Assembly (NCBI GenBank): GCA_013115135.1
Contig: JABANP010000397.1
Coordinates: 1 to 50,789 of the forward strand
DNA length: 50,789 nucleotides
Origin: Perkinsus olseni
Taxonomy: Eukaryota; Perkinsozoa; Perkinsida; Perkinsidae
Direction of reading: 5' to 3'
Position numbers and translations under genes: made by a program. Of the stretch, positions 1 through 10,600 are shown piece after piece. The notes under the pieces were generated by a model. It did no database searches. It saw only the letters and a program-made list of their open reading frames with translations, and had not been told where the DNA came from. The stretch's first letter is position 1, and every line of letters starts with the position of its first letter.

Positions 1-470
1 AGGTCGGAACCGAGACCCGAGAACTCGAGATTCTCGTTCTCGTCTCGATCTCGGGGAGTTCCGAGACGAGATCGAGAAAATTTCTGAGGACTCGAGAACG
101 AGACAAGATTTGGCAGAGCTCTCGAAAATCTCGTATCTGCATGCATACTGTGGGTTGAATGTGAAATATCAGTCATGGATATCGAGGTACTGTAACATTC
201 GGGATGGAGTTTCGTCGCTGGAACTCATGAACAGGCCCAAACCCGGAAGTTTCGTCTGTGAACGGAGCTTTTTGATATAAACCGTTCTTTTTGGACTTCG
301 GTGGCGAGTAATTCTCAACCAAATGCAAGCTAGGTTGCATGGATAGCACACCGACTTCGAGAATCGAGAACGAGATCGAGATCGCCGCCAGACTCTCCGA
401 GACACAACGATCGAGAATGAACAACGCAAGCTCTACGTCGAGACGAGACCGAGATGTCTCGAACAGGATT
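1..470. repeat. CGAGA/GAGACGAG-rich cryptically simple DNA
   Basis: Both ends of this stretch (about 1-130 and 355-470) are built from short permutations of CTCGAG, CGAGA and GAGACGAG, with a less repetitive 200-base core. There is no fixed period, so this is cryptic simplicity rather than a satellite. Open frames across it are by-products of the composition. I see no gene. It may be the edge of a longer repeat that starts outside the window. Confidence 0.6.
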
Positions 471-2578
471 TTTCCGACCGACCTTAATAACTTATTAACC
501 TATTAATAATAACATCATGTTAACAGCCTCACGATTATGTCTACTTCTCTCAGTGTTTAGCCAGACTCTAGTGACCCATCAAGATCACCCGCGAACCGAC
601 CTGATGTCGTGTTCTTGATCGCACTAACAGGTCGGCTCAAGTCCACAGTAGAGGTAGTCTCAAAAGTGGCCCTCGATGAAGCGGCAGTGAGTGGGCGGCT
701 TGATACGTGATGCGTCATCAACGTCTGAGCACAGAATGAACAGAAACCCGAGCCATGCAGTGTCCGTCACTTGAAACGCCAAGTCAAGCGTGCTGGTGTA
801 TCTTAACGTGGACCCTATTCCTAGCCGAATTGCCAGACGCGTGTCGTTCGAAAGGCGTCCGCTGCCGAGGCAGGGATGACCCGCACCGATCGGGCATCTC
901 TGCGACACAGAGGTCCCCCTACAGTTTATATGGTATAACCATCATCTGCGATAACGGTTATACCGTAAATCTGGCAATCTGTAACGTTACCGCCTTACCG
1001 GTCGCTCCCTGACGCCTCCCAGCACTGCGCTTCTCGGCCTCATCGGCTGCTGCGAGAGAGTTATGCTGCCCCTCTCGTAAATGGCAGACCGTGGTCGGAG
1101 GAGTTCCCTGGTGCTGCGCTGCGTCCGAAGGCTCACCGCGCTACCACTGTAAGTGGAGGCTGTTCTTGGCCGACGCAAATCCGCGTCGCTTTGAGACTTC
1201 AGAGTGATGATTTTCCTATAATCCGCGCCAGTACTGGGCCATTCTTGTCTAGAGACCACGGAGCCCGCCTCTTCGGATCGGTTGTGATCAACATGACGCT
1301 CGTGGGTCACTCTCACGAACCACCTGCAACTAAGTTAGAGCATTTCCACGCTTGACCATCCTCAATGGACGCCCAGTTAGCTCTATGCAACGAGTTCCCG
1401 TGGATGGCATTTTGCCACATGTCAAAGAAGGCCACAAGGCTCATCTTCGCTCATTATCAGCTCCACCACACAATGCCAGTGCTAAGCTAAGCCGTGCTAC
1501 ACCGCCTGGTGTAGTGCTAGTGGAGGGTCGCCTTCCGAAGGTGTGCTACCAATGCCATTCCGTAGTTCACTCTATTACTAACTTACGCGTAGAAACTCAT
1601 CCTACAAGCTGCTCTGTTGAGCTTAAACAGCCTAGCGCGCAGGGCGAAAGTGTCGGGTACGACCATTACAGAATCTCGAGTGGCTCAAGTGGCACTAACT
1701 CACTCATAGGCTTCGTCCAAGACTTTCAGACTGCTTCCGGCATGCCCCGTAGCCGCTGGCAGACCCAACCTCGCTCTGGCAGCTGCACGCCTCTCCAAGG
1801 CCGTTCCCGCCTCGAGGATGCTGGACTCGACCAACTGATGGAGCTGACGGGAGATGACCGAACCTAGACGAGGAAAGGTGGCGTTTTGGGCGGATTCCTT
1901 CGCCTAGGATTGCTCACGCTGCTCGCTGGTGTTCGACCGGAGCCATGACATCATATGCTTGTATTTCGGCGAGGTCCGTAATGTATGAGGAACCATCTGA
2001 AGCAGAAACACCACTGTGGTGTTCTGCTACTGTGACAGTAATCACGTTCCAATCAGGCCACGTGATTCAAGAGTGAGACGATGCGGGCAGATTGTTGACG
2101 GAGGCTAGCTCGGCGACAGAATTAAGGAATCATCAGGCTCGTGATAGACCATCAAACGATCATCAGTAGCCGACGTCCGAAGCAGCTATTCACAAGCACG
2201 CTGCTGTAGAGACGTACATCGTCGCTGATCTCCAGACTGGGACTTGGAGCGACTCTCGGCCGTCGAGTCGATAGGTCTGAGACATTCAGGAGTGCCGTAT
2301 CACACTGAATAACGTCACGCAAATATCGGTCGCTTCTCTAGTGCTGCGAGTCACCCTCCATCATAAAACACGAGTGCGCACAGGTTTCCGACGACACTTG
2401 CACACAACTTCTGTCTCCAAGCTTGGAGTCTATCTAGCTCATTAACCGCGCTATTTTTTACTAGTAATATCGGTAATAGAATACTATGACATGACGATAC
2501 TTGAAAGAGGATACAAGGACAAGGATACTTAAAATGGTATGAGAAGCATGTCTGCACTGTTTACATAACACTGTGTTA

Positions 2579-2639
2579 CGAGAGAATCCTAGATGGTCGG
2601 TTGTGTTATTAACACAACCGAGCATCTAGAATTCTCTCG
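2579..2639. repeat. Imperfect palindrome, 30-bp arms
   Basis: Positions 2579-2608 and 2610-2639 are reverse complements with two mismatches and a one-base loop. The innermost part (ttgtgtta / taacacaa) is perfect. An arm this long with so short a loop could extrude as a cruciform. I see no transposase or target duplication around it. Confidence 0.85.
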
Positions 2640-3210
2640 GCTACTCGCTCTATCCGCTTTCTCGCCTTCACTATCAGCCCAATCCTCTGCACAGTCTACA
2701 TTACACAATGGAGCTGTCCTCATGCTAGTTTCGTATTATCAGCCATTTCTCTCAAGTACTCCACTTTCTATCTGCTTTTTCTCGGTCATTATGAGCCCAA
2801 TCTACTTGCGTTCGACAACTACACCTACTACAATGAGACAATACATATTGTTATAGTACTAGTAACAACTCATATACGTTTTTTTCTTGCGATTAGACTC
2901 TCAGGACCGAGCCAATCAAGTGTGCCTTCTGGTCACTCGAGCGTCCGTGAACGATAATTCAGAAGATCCTCAATCCAGGGTCGACAGGGGCCCGATAGAG
3001 AGCTGAAAACTCTCACCTAGTTTGCTAGCACCACGAAAAGGGCCTCTACTCTGTCGAGAATCGCGAGGATGGCTCATAAGGTAGTACCAACGCAAAGACG
3101 GCCTGAAGAGAGCATTAGACCGGGCCGTCCCACACGAAAGCGAACGCTAGCTCGGATCAAACCTGCTGAAACCGATGACCAGTTGCTGATAGGACTGACG
3201 CCAGCCGCCG

Positions 3211-3392
3211 TGTTTGATTGAATTGACTGGATACGCGACAGATCCGTCGATAAGACACTGGGCTTCCCATCAGAATCGGAATAAAGTTTAAAGACACAAC
3301 CAAGTCTGCGCCAGCTCGAGAAGGTTCAACTCCGGCGGCGTCGAAAACCATCACGGGTGAGCTTTCCCCATCCGATCGAAACTGGGGGCGAG
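3211..3392. repeat. Dispersed repeat, copy 1
   Basis: This segment matches 6852-7036 in the same orientation at roughly 80 percent identity by eye. The match starts at tgtttgattgaattgactgg and runs through catcacgggtgagctttcc. On the minus strand both copies keep an open frame with the pattern MMVxDAAGVxPSRAGAD and later SPVSxRRIC. The unit may be an old mobile element or a duplicated exon. No family is recognised. Confidence 0.75.
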
Positions 3393-4592
3393 TAAGAAAA
3401 ACTGAACCAGAAAACTGACAATTATGGTTAATGGCTATTCTCGTATTGCGGGGGATAAAGACGACTTTGTTCGTGAAAACACTATTACTGTCGCATGGTT
3501 CGTTGCTTCGGCGAAAGGGTTATAGCTTTATAGCATTATTTCAATCCTTTCCCTACTTCATTCCGTCGAATGATTCACAGACCGTAAAAAATGGTTCATA
3601 GAAAAATACAGCAAAGCACAGAATTCAATTATTTGTGTAGTATCATAGAGGATGTTAGTCAGTATCATGTGGCCTTGTATTCCTAATCTCTTCGTCAACT
3701 CAACGCGTTACGCATATTTTAAAAAAATCTGAGAATCTCGTGCAGCAGATTTTTTCAAGTCTGACTGTGTGGCTCGGCGATCGCTCGCATTCGTCGGCAA
3801 GCTATCGTCAGAACCCTCAGCTCGCTCCTCTCATCGTCTTCTGCTGGATTCGTGTCTACGACTGGCAGGTCTGTTCCAGCCTCGACGTCACGCCCAAAAG
3901 TTGCCAAGTTGAAAACTCGCAAATGGAACGTCGCACATTGGTGAAAAATGTTGGGCTCGCTGTAGCTGGCATGACGGGGACCTTATATCAACTACTAACT
4001 CGATAGCACCAAGTTGCATGGCACGAACTTCACATAAGATACACTGCGCGGCTGCGTCACCGTGACGCGTTCACAGAACGTGATTCGGTAGGCTCGATCA
4101 TCGTTACTCATTGTCAGCAAGCTACTGTTTCAAGGACTCGCCGCTGCCGTCCCCTCGTGCCACTATAGCGCCTCTCGGAGTAGACCTGTGGCTGGTGCTG
4201 TACGCTCTTCTTCCGCGGGGAAGCTCCTCTCCTCAGGGCTAGTCTTATTCGCGCCAAAATGGTGTCGGTTGCTGTGCTCGTACGTGTCACACGTAACGTG
4301 TGCAAATAGCGTTGCTAGCCTTGCTTGCGTGCACTGGCTGCGCAGCTACTCACGATCATCGGACTTTGATCAGGACGCGTGTTTCACGAGGTACGCTCCG
4401 TAGATACTGTTGGCTGCTCATTGGTTGGTGGATAACTCTGAGTGGCTGTTGAAATAGTACTGGAGAGATTCGCCTTCAGCTTAGTTGCAAGTAGCAGGAC
4501 ATGCTAAGCAGGTTGTCCTAGCAATGGCGGGCGACCATTCTTTAATCAGTCTCCTGTAGCTCCTTTCTGGACAGCAACCCCACTCTCTCTCC

Positions 4593-5381
4593 ATGATGAA
4601 CCTCTTCTCGACTTGTCTCGTCCTCACTTCATTTTTTGTAACTACGACATGCCAAATCTCGGGCGAATTCGTTACCGAAGTAGAAGGCTTACGTTTGGCC
4701 TACAATGTGGACAAGAACGGTGATGTCAGACTAAGTGTCGAGCGACCGGATGGACGACGATCCCGCGGTGGATCATTCCCTCTCAGGGAAGTTACCTCAC
4801 AAATGGACCCTGGTGGATTTTTCATCACGAATTACACCGTCAACTTTGGACGCGGACTTTTCCGCGGTCTCCGACGGCGCAGCTTCCTCCTACCGGTCTC
4901 ACGCCTCCTCACGGATGCTAATCTTGAGAGAGGAGATCTGACCGACCTCACAATCACAGATTTCGGGATTATCTTAGCCCGCCTTCAAGGCCAAGAACTG
5001 GAGTTCATCTGGAATACCCGTAGTCTGTCTCCGGGCGTATTCAGGTTTCGTCAGAGAAGGGGTGGTATGAACGAGGTGACCTACCGCATCAGCTCCGATG
5101 GACGTGTGGAAATCAACGTCGGTTGTCGCGGACTTGACGGCGTCAGCGCAACATTCAGCCTAGAACAAGGCCGTGGTCCAATCAGGGTATACTTTGCAGG
5201 GTCTACTGAAGGTATCTCCATTGTGACTTTCCAAGAGCAGGTAGTTGCGCTCTGCGGAATCGGAGAGGATGCAGACCTGTTTCAAGTGGTGCTCTTCGCG
5301 GACGGGGACAGAATCTACGTGCCTTATCCGATTCCGGGCCGGAACTCAGCACTCTTGCCTCTCGACAGGATCGGCAACTAG
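4593..5381 (+). CDS. Predicted secreted protein, family B
   Basis: A single-exon gene of 262 codons. Translation starts at one of two adjacent ATGs (4593, 4596), followed by a classic signal peptide (MNLFSTCLVLTSFFVTTTC) with likely cleavage near residue 20-22. The mature part is rich in beta-type hydrophobic/charged alternation and Arg (GLFRGLRRR, FRFRQRR) and has only a few cysteines, including VGCRG and LCGIG. The second half aligns by eye with the gene at 34266-35009: GIILxR, then FR/FK, a YRISSDGRVEINVGCxG block matching YYDGHVLMQVGCDG, then a C-terminal Cys segment. I therefore call the two genes one family, B. No known domain is recognised. The product is probably exported. Nearest neighbours are repeat-rich intergenic DNA, so no operon or cluster logic applies. 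Confidence 0.8.
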   Translation: MMNLFSTCLVLTSFFVTTTCQISGEFVTEVEGLRLAYNVDKNGDVRLSVERPDGRRSRGGSFPLREVTSQMDPGGFFITNYTVNFGRGLFRGLRRRSFLLPVSRLLTDANLERGDLTDLTITDFGIILARLQGQELEFIWNTRSLSPGVFRFRQRRGGMNEVTYRISSDGRVEINVGCRGLDGVSATFSLEQGRGPIRVYFAGSTEGISIVTFQEQVVALCGIGEDADLFQVVLFADGDRIYVPYPIPGRNSALLPLDRIGN

Positions 5382-6851
5382 ACCTGTTTTTTTACACAGA
5401 GTCTCTGAATGATCAGCACTCAGTGGTCTATAATTCTGTTGTTCATATTACTCGACGACAGGTCACCTTTCACAGATGGTTGGCCTCTGTATGTCTCTCA
5501 CACTCTCACACCGAGGTCTCTCACAACCGGCCCCAATGACAATATGACGATATGTCACTCGATCGTCCCCGTTATCATTTTTTTCTCCTCGCTATCAGTC
5601 CGTCATCAAGCAGCATCTTCTACCTGGTATTTTCTTCTCAAGTCTGTGATGAAACAAAGCACTGCTGTATCGAAAGGAGTACTGGTGGCTTTGCAGAGTA
5701 CTGTGTTACATTGCCAGCTCGATATGCAGTCGCTACATTGCAGTGTGAACGGCCATGCTGAGGAGAGGCCAGCCAGGGGTAATCCGAGAGGCTTCACGTT
5801 TCTCGTTGTTGGACGCATGTCCGTCTCCACCTGCGCCGCGCGTGGGTGGGTTTTGTAAGCAGTCGGGCGGTATGGTCCGCGATCCTGTCTCACCGAGTGA
5901 CACATGCTTCTGTATACTTTTTCGGAGTAAATCTGACGAGTATTCGTCTTTTTTCATCTTCTCTTCTTCGAAGTCACCGTCGTAGCTACGTGCAGCTGGC
6001 TCGCATTATCTCAGTACCAAGTACCCTCTCAAAGGGTCCCTTGGTCAGCGACAGGTCATGTCTTGCGTTGTGTCTTGCAGTGTCTCTCCTGAATATCGTA
6101 AGCAGTTCAGGACCTGAACTGCGGGTCGAACTGCGGGTCGAACTGCTGCAGCACTTCTGCAGGTTAGTCCACCACCGGGGTGTCGAAAACGCTGTTTTCG
6201 GCAGTGCCGGCCACAGACGAGGTACCGCATAATTTAAGTTTAAACTCATCCCATCACTTAAATCTTGTGGCCCAGTAGAAGGTGCGTTCCTGCGAAGGCC
6301 CAATTCCTTCCGTCTTTCCCGTGCGAAGAGTTGTCGCACGGGTACGCACGTAACGGGGTAGCCCTGGCAATCATCCTGAACTTATCGCGCCGCAACCAGG
6401 AAACCCCTCGCGCTGCGCGAGTCGCGCATGCTGCGAAATGCAGAGTTATCGCGAAGAACACATCCAACACTCACCATGGGATCGTCCTTATTCTTCTTTC
6501 CGGACCGTACCGGGCTATATTTGACTTGCCGAACCTGTTCATCGTCTCATCTCTGCTTCTGCCACCTTCGAGCACGCACTCGACGATATTCCACTTCTGT
6601 GCGGAGCTCCGAGATGAACCCTTCGAATTTCCCTTCGGTAGACCTGCGAGACGGTACTCGGATTCAACTGATGAAGAGTTACTGATATATTGCACGCGGT
6701 GGAGGCCGAAAACACTTCGTCAGGAGACGTCACTTCGTCACTTCGTCAGGCCGGCTTCCGCAACTCGGCTTCAAGCTCCCTGGGAGAGGCGAAAGAAAGC
6801 TGAATTGAACTCGCAGTGGTTCTCAAGCCACTCGCAAACTGCAAGTTGCTG

Positions 6852-7036
6852 TGTTTGATTGAATTGACTGGGCAGCACACAACAGATCCGTCGATGAGAC
6901 ACTGGGCTCCTTAGCAGACCCAGAATAAACTTCGAAGACACAAAAAAGTCTGCGCCAGCTCGAGAAGGCTTAACGCCGGCGGCGTCGAGAACCATCACGG
7001 GTGAGCTTTCCCTATTTGCTCGAAACTTGAGGCGAA
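6852..7036. repeat. Dispersed repeat, copy 2
   Basis: The partner of 3211-3392, in the same orientation. The minus-strand frame is preserved but amino-acid differences are many (for example LVVSLNF versus FFVSSKF). The two copies have therefore diverged for some time, and frame conservation is only suggestive of selection. Confidence 0.75.
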
Positions 7037-7447
7037 TGTTTCAACCTGAGAGTCGACCCACTTGACTCCGAGTATGGCATGTAGAACTCTAGTTGCGTAG
7101 GGGGCAGCAGTACACCAAGCGTCATAATTGGCCTTCAAACCACTATGAGTATACGTACACATCAATGCTAAGATGAGCAAGTGAGCGCAAGATAGCAAGA
7201 TACGGCTGCGACTGGTCTGTTGGTCTACACTCGAAGAGACAGAAACAAGAAGAATTTCAGGTGACCCAGCTCCGGTCAAACGTGTGGGTGTGAGTTTGAA
7301 ACCAAACGCCGTCGCTGGCTTAGTTAGACCCAAGCTACTGCGGCGAGACTTCGCATGCCAAGTCCCGTATGCCAAATCCGCGTATGCCAAGTCGTATGCC
7401 ATACGACATTCCATGCTATTGACATGCTTCTTGACGGACCACCTCAT

Positions 7448-7515
7448 TGCAATGTTCATCAACGCTACAGGGAGTCCCTAACCGAGTACATCGGCAAAAG
7501 TCTAACTAAGCCGGA
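7448..7515. repeat. Short dispersed repeat, copy 1
   Basis: This matches 27804-27873 in the same orientation, sharing blocks such as catcggcaa and gtctaactaagccgga. Within this locus ggcttagttagac at about 7316-7328 is the exact reverse complement of gtctaactaagcc at about 7500-7512. The repeat may therefore be one terminus of a small inverted-repeat element of about 200 bp. Confidence 0.6.
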
Positions 7516-7602
7516 GACTGGCTTTAGACTAAAAACTTTCCAACACGCTGTTCCACATTCTGTGCCATTGTACTGGAAAACTTCATTCCAAAAGCCCCGA
7601 GC

Positions 7603-10600
7603 CTAGGTTGTGCCTATCGGGCCTGTCGCGGACTGCCCACGCACCTCTCTCCTCAGTTCCTCAATCTCCGGTATGTCATGTTCCTCGATGAACTTGTTGA
7701 ACGCCGCTTGCTTGAAGGACCCGACACGCTTCTGTACCTACACCGTCGACGAGGATATTCTATCGTAACCAAACTCTAGCACCGACGCCAACCGTTTTGG
7801 GAGGGACAGTGGGCGTTAGAAGGCGGACAGAGCGTCAGTGACTCATCGCTGCTGTCCCTTCACCTCAACTACTAGTGAGCAGCCTATTACCGCGACGTTT
7901 GGCCCTATAAAAGACCTTTCGGATCCGGAAAAATCTAGCAGGCACCATTTCCTATCTCAATTAAAATCCGGCCAGAAATTATGTTTTCTTCGGCTTAGTA
8001 GCAGTAGCGAGGCGAAAGACTAGTGCGTTTCCAATGACCCACCTCCAAAGCTATGTCCACTGCTCGATTAAGAAAACGCGCAACTCGACGGAAGTCTTCT
8101 TCAGTGCACCCTGAAAGACATCTAACACTCCGCAAATTTGAACTAATCGGTAGCTTGAGGAACGGAAGTCACGTGGAGGACGTGCCATAGCACCGAACAT
8201 TCAAAGCGATCTAATAGCCGACAAATGCATTCCAACAACCGCTCGCTACATCCCATTCTCGACACACCATTTCTGTGATGTATCTACACAATTGTTGTCC
8301 CTTTCTGAGGGAGTCCTTCCTACTCAAGCTCACACAATCTGTCTCTGTATGTCTTTCGCTGTTACTAACATAACTCTCTCCTCTCGAGTTACCCCATCGA
8401 GTTCTTCAAGTACACTTCAATTTCATACTCGAATCCCGCAACCACTTCAAAACGGCGTGTCCCCATAGCACCTCTAGAAGTCATCGCTGGGCTTCCAATT
8501 CTGAGACCGCTCGGGTTCATCGCACTCCTGTCGCCGGGTACGGTATTTTTATTCAGAGTGATGGAGGCAAGTTCACACACCTGAGATTTGGTAAAGAAGA
8601 TATTCAACTGGAGAACCACTCTTTCGGCACAGAAAACCCCAGCGCAGTCCCACAGCGCCCAGGTGAGAACTTTAATTAAAAAAGAACTCGCAGTGGACCT
8701 AAGGCCCCTTACGTGCTTGAATGGTACCCGACAAAATCCCCTCCCCGCAGTTCCCAAAGTGAGTAGTAGCTCAGCACCCCCTACCTTCTCGACTTTGCTA
8801 CCATTGATACCTTTGTTCTTCAAATCAACCAGCATCAAGTGATTCTCCGTACCTGAAATCGACCAACTCTCGCCCAGAATCCACGGAGATGCTCCCCTGA
8901 GAAAAGACACACCATCCTCACCTCCAGAAACTAAATTGAATCCCAACTTCTGCATCTCCGTGGCCAGCGCCGCGGCATTGGCAACAACCTAAGATCCGAA
9001 TATGTCGTCAGACTTGAGCTACAAATCGCCGCTGACCTGCTCCTGATACTCCCGAAACTCGACCGAAGCTGCCTGCTTTAGGGCGACAGATAGGCCCGCG
9101 ATGATGTGGTTGTGAGGTCCTCCCTGAAGTAACGAAGAACTCTCCGCCTTCAACGAAATTTTCCGCATTTTTCGAAACACAACCGAATCCGCTGATTCTG
9201 ACGGCGCGTTTGACTTCCGTAGAACTCCGAGAGAAACAACCAAATACGCGCGAATACTATAGACACCGGGTTTATGACCAGTGATGCTCCGATGGTCTCT
9301 AGTAAGGCCCTCCGATAGCAGCAATATTATGAAGGCTATTCATGGTGAACGGTGAACAAAAATCGACAATCACTCCCGCTTGCCTGCATGCCGGGGAAAA
9401 CAGTCGAGTTTATCTTTTCCGCATAATCATGAACTATGGCGTTGCCCTTCTTATCGACTCCCTTCTGACCTATCCGATAGAATATCATAGCTCCTCTCGG
9501 ACCTGAGTCAGGAAGCTCCAACTCGAGTGCACCTTCGAGTGCGCAAGATACTCACCTCTCAACGTCTTGTGAGTGGTAGTGGTAACAACGTCACAATCCT
9601 CAAACGGCGACGGATGTACCTTCATACCACACCATTCGTTATTCATCCTTCAGTAATCCCAGCAATCTCCCTTACCCCAGCAGCAACGAGTCCCGAAATA
9701 TGCGCCATGTCGCACATGAGGATCGAACCTGCGAAGGTTTTGGATCACGGCAGACCACACGATAAAAATCCCTCTCCAGCCTCGTCGTCAGATGACTACG
9801 ATTCGACCAACACTTACCCGACTTATCCGCGATCTCTCGAAAACGCTTGAAGTCGGGAAATCGAGGATATGCAGAGTAGCCCGTGATGAGAATTTTAGGC
9901 CTGAACCTGCGAATAGAATAAAAATAAAACAAGAGAAACGCACCGAGAGCACCCAATTCACTTAAGACTTGAGAGAGGCGATTTTCCGAGACGTCGCGTT
10001 GGGGAACTGTAGAAAGTTAACCGGATGGATAGAATCGATCCATCGCTCGCTTTCTCGCCGTATTTTTCACACTAAGCGCTATTTTTCTGAGGGAAAAATA
10101 GCCGGGAAAAAAGTCCAATTTTCTTTCAACCGCCCTCCTGTCACAGACAGTTTTCAGAAGTGATCCTAACCAGGGCAGGATCATCCTCACGGCTCGTCAA
10201 CAGAAGGGACGTCTGGAGCACGCCTTGAGGCCCATCCCTACCTCGTCGCCAGGAGCTCGAGCTCATCATAGTCGATGAGCCCGGTCTTCTCGTCCAGCCT
10301 ATAAGGCATCGATGTCCAGAATTTCGATACCATTGAGACCTTCTTCGTATCTGACTCATCCCAACACAGAACGTGCATTCTCGACGAGCAACACGAGAAA
10401 ATTTCAGTCGTTTTTTTTCGCACGACTCGCTCTCATCTCGAAACCCATGAGCACATTAGAGTTTCACCCGTAATACGTGAAGTGGCGTTTTACGCCAAGT
10501 AAAAAACGCGAGAAACGCGAAATTGCTTCGCGTTTAACACCGCGAGGGAAAAACACCTCAGGTTTTCACGCGTTTTTCACTTGTCGAGTGTGAATTTCGC

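Larger units (their letters stand above)
471..4592. other. Gene-poor stretch
   Basis: I see no gene I can support. The longest open frame, 1352-1867 on plus (171 codons), has no recognisable domain or signal peptide and no splice-compatible neighbours. It contains only one CxxC (VCYQC), so I leave it as an unproven ORF. The stretch also holds a long palindrome (2579-2639) and one copy of a dispersed repeat (3211-3392), listed separately. Between 2640 and 2840 two loosely similar blocks (both containing gagcccaat or cagcccaat and tacaatg) suggest a decayed local duplication. Confidence 0.5.
5382..7602. other. Intergenic stretch without a supportable gene
   Basis: Several overlapping open frames on both strands (for example 6265-6858 plus and 6995-7462 minus) lack domains, signal peptides and consistent splice partners. 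A 12-base unit (cgggtcgaactg) is repeated near 6120-6150, and gtatgccaa-type units recur near 7355-7410. A dispersed repeat copy lies at 6852-7036 and another at 7448-7515. Confidence 0.45.

Noticed and set aside
1352..1867. 171-codon plus frame
   Set aside because: No recognisable domain, signal peptide or splice neighbours; composition does not favour this frame. Left as an unproven ORF.
6265..6858. 197-codon plus frame
   Set aside because: Overlaps several other frames of equal quality and shows no domain.
6995..7462. 155-codon minus frame
   Set aside because: Part of it translates short gtatgccaa repeats and part a dispersed repeat. No domain.
8389..8955. Single 188-codon minus gene
   Set aside because: It reads through three SHMT introns. 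The conserved motifs lie only in the exon parts, and the apparent C terminus is intron sequence.
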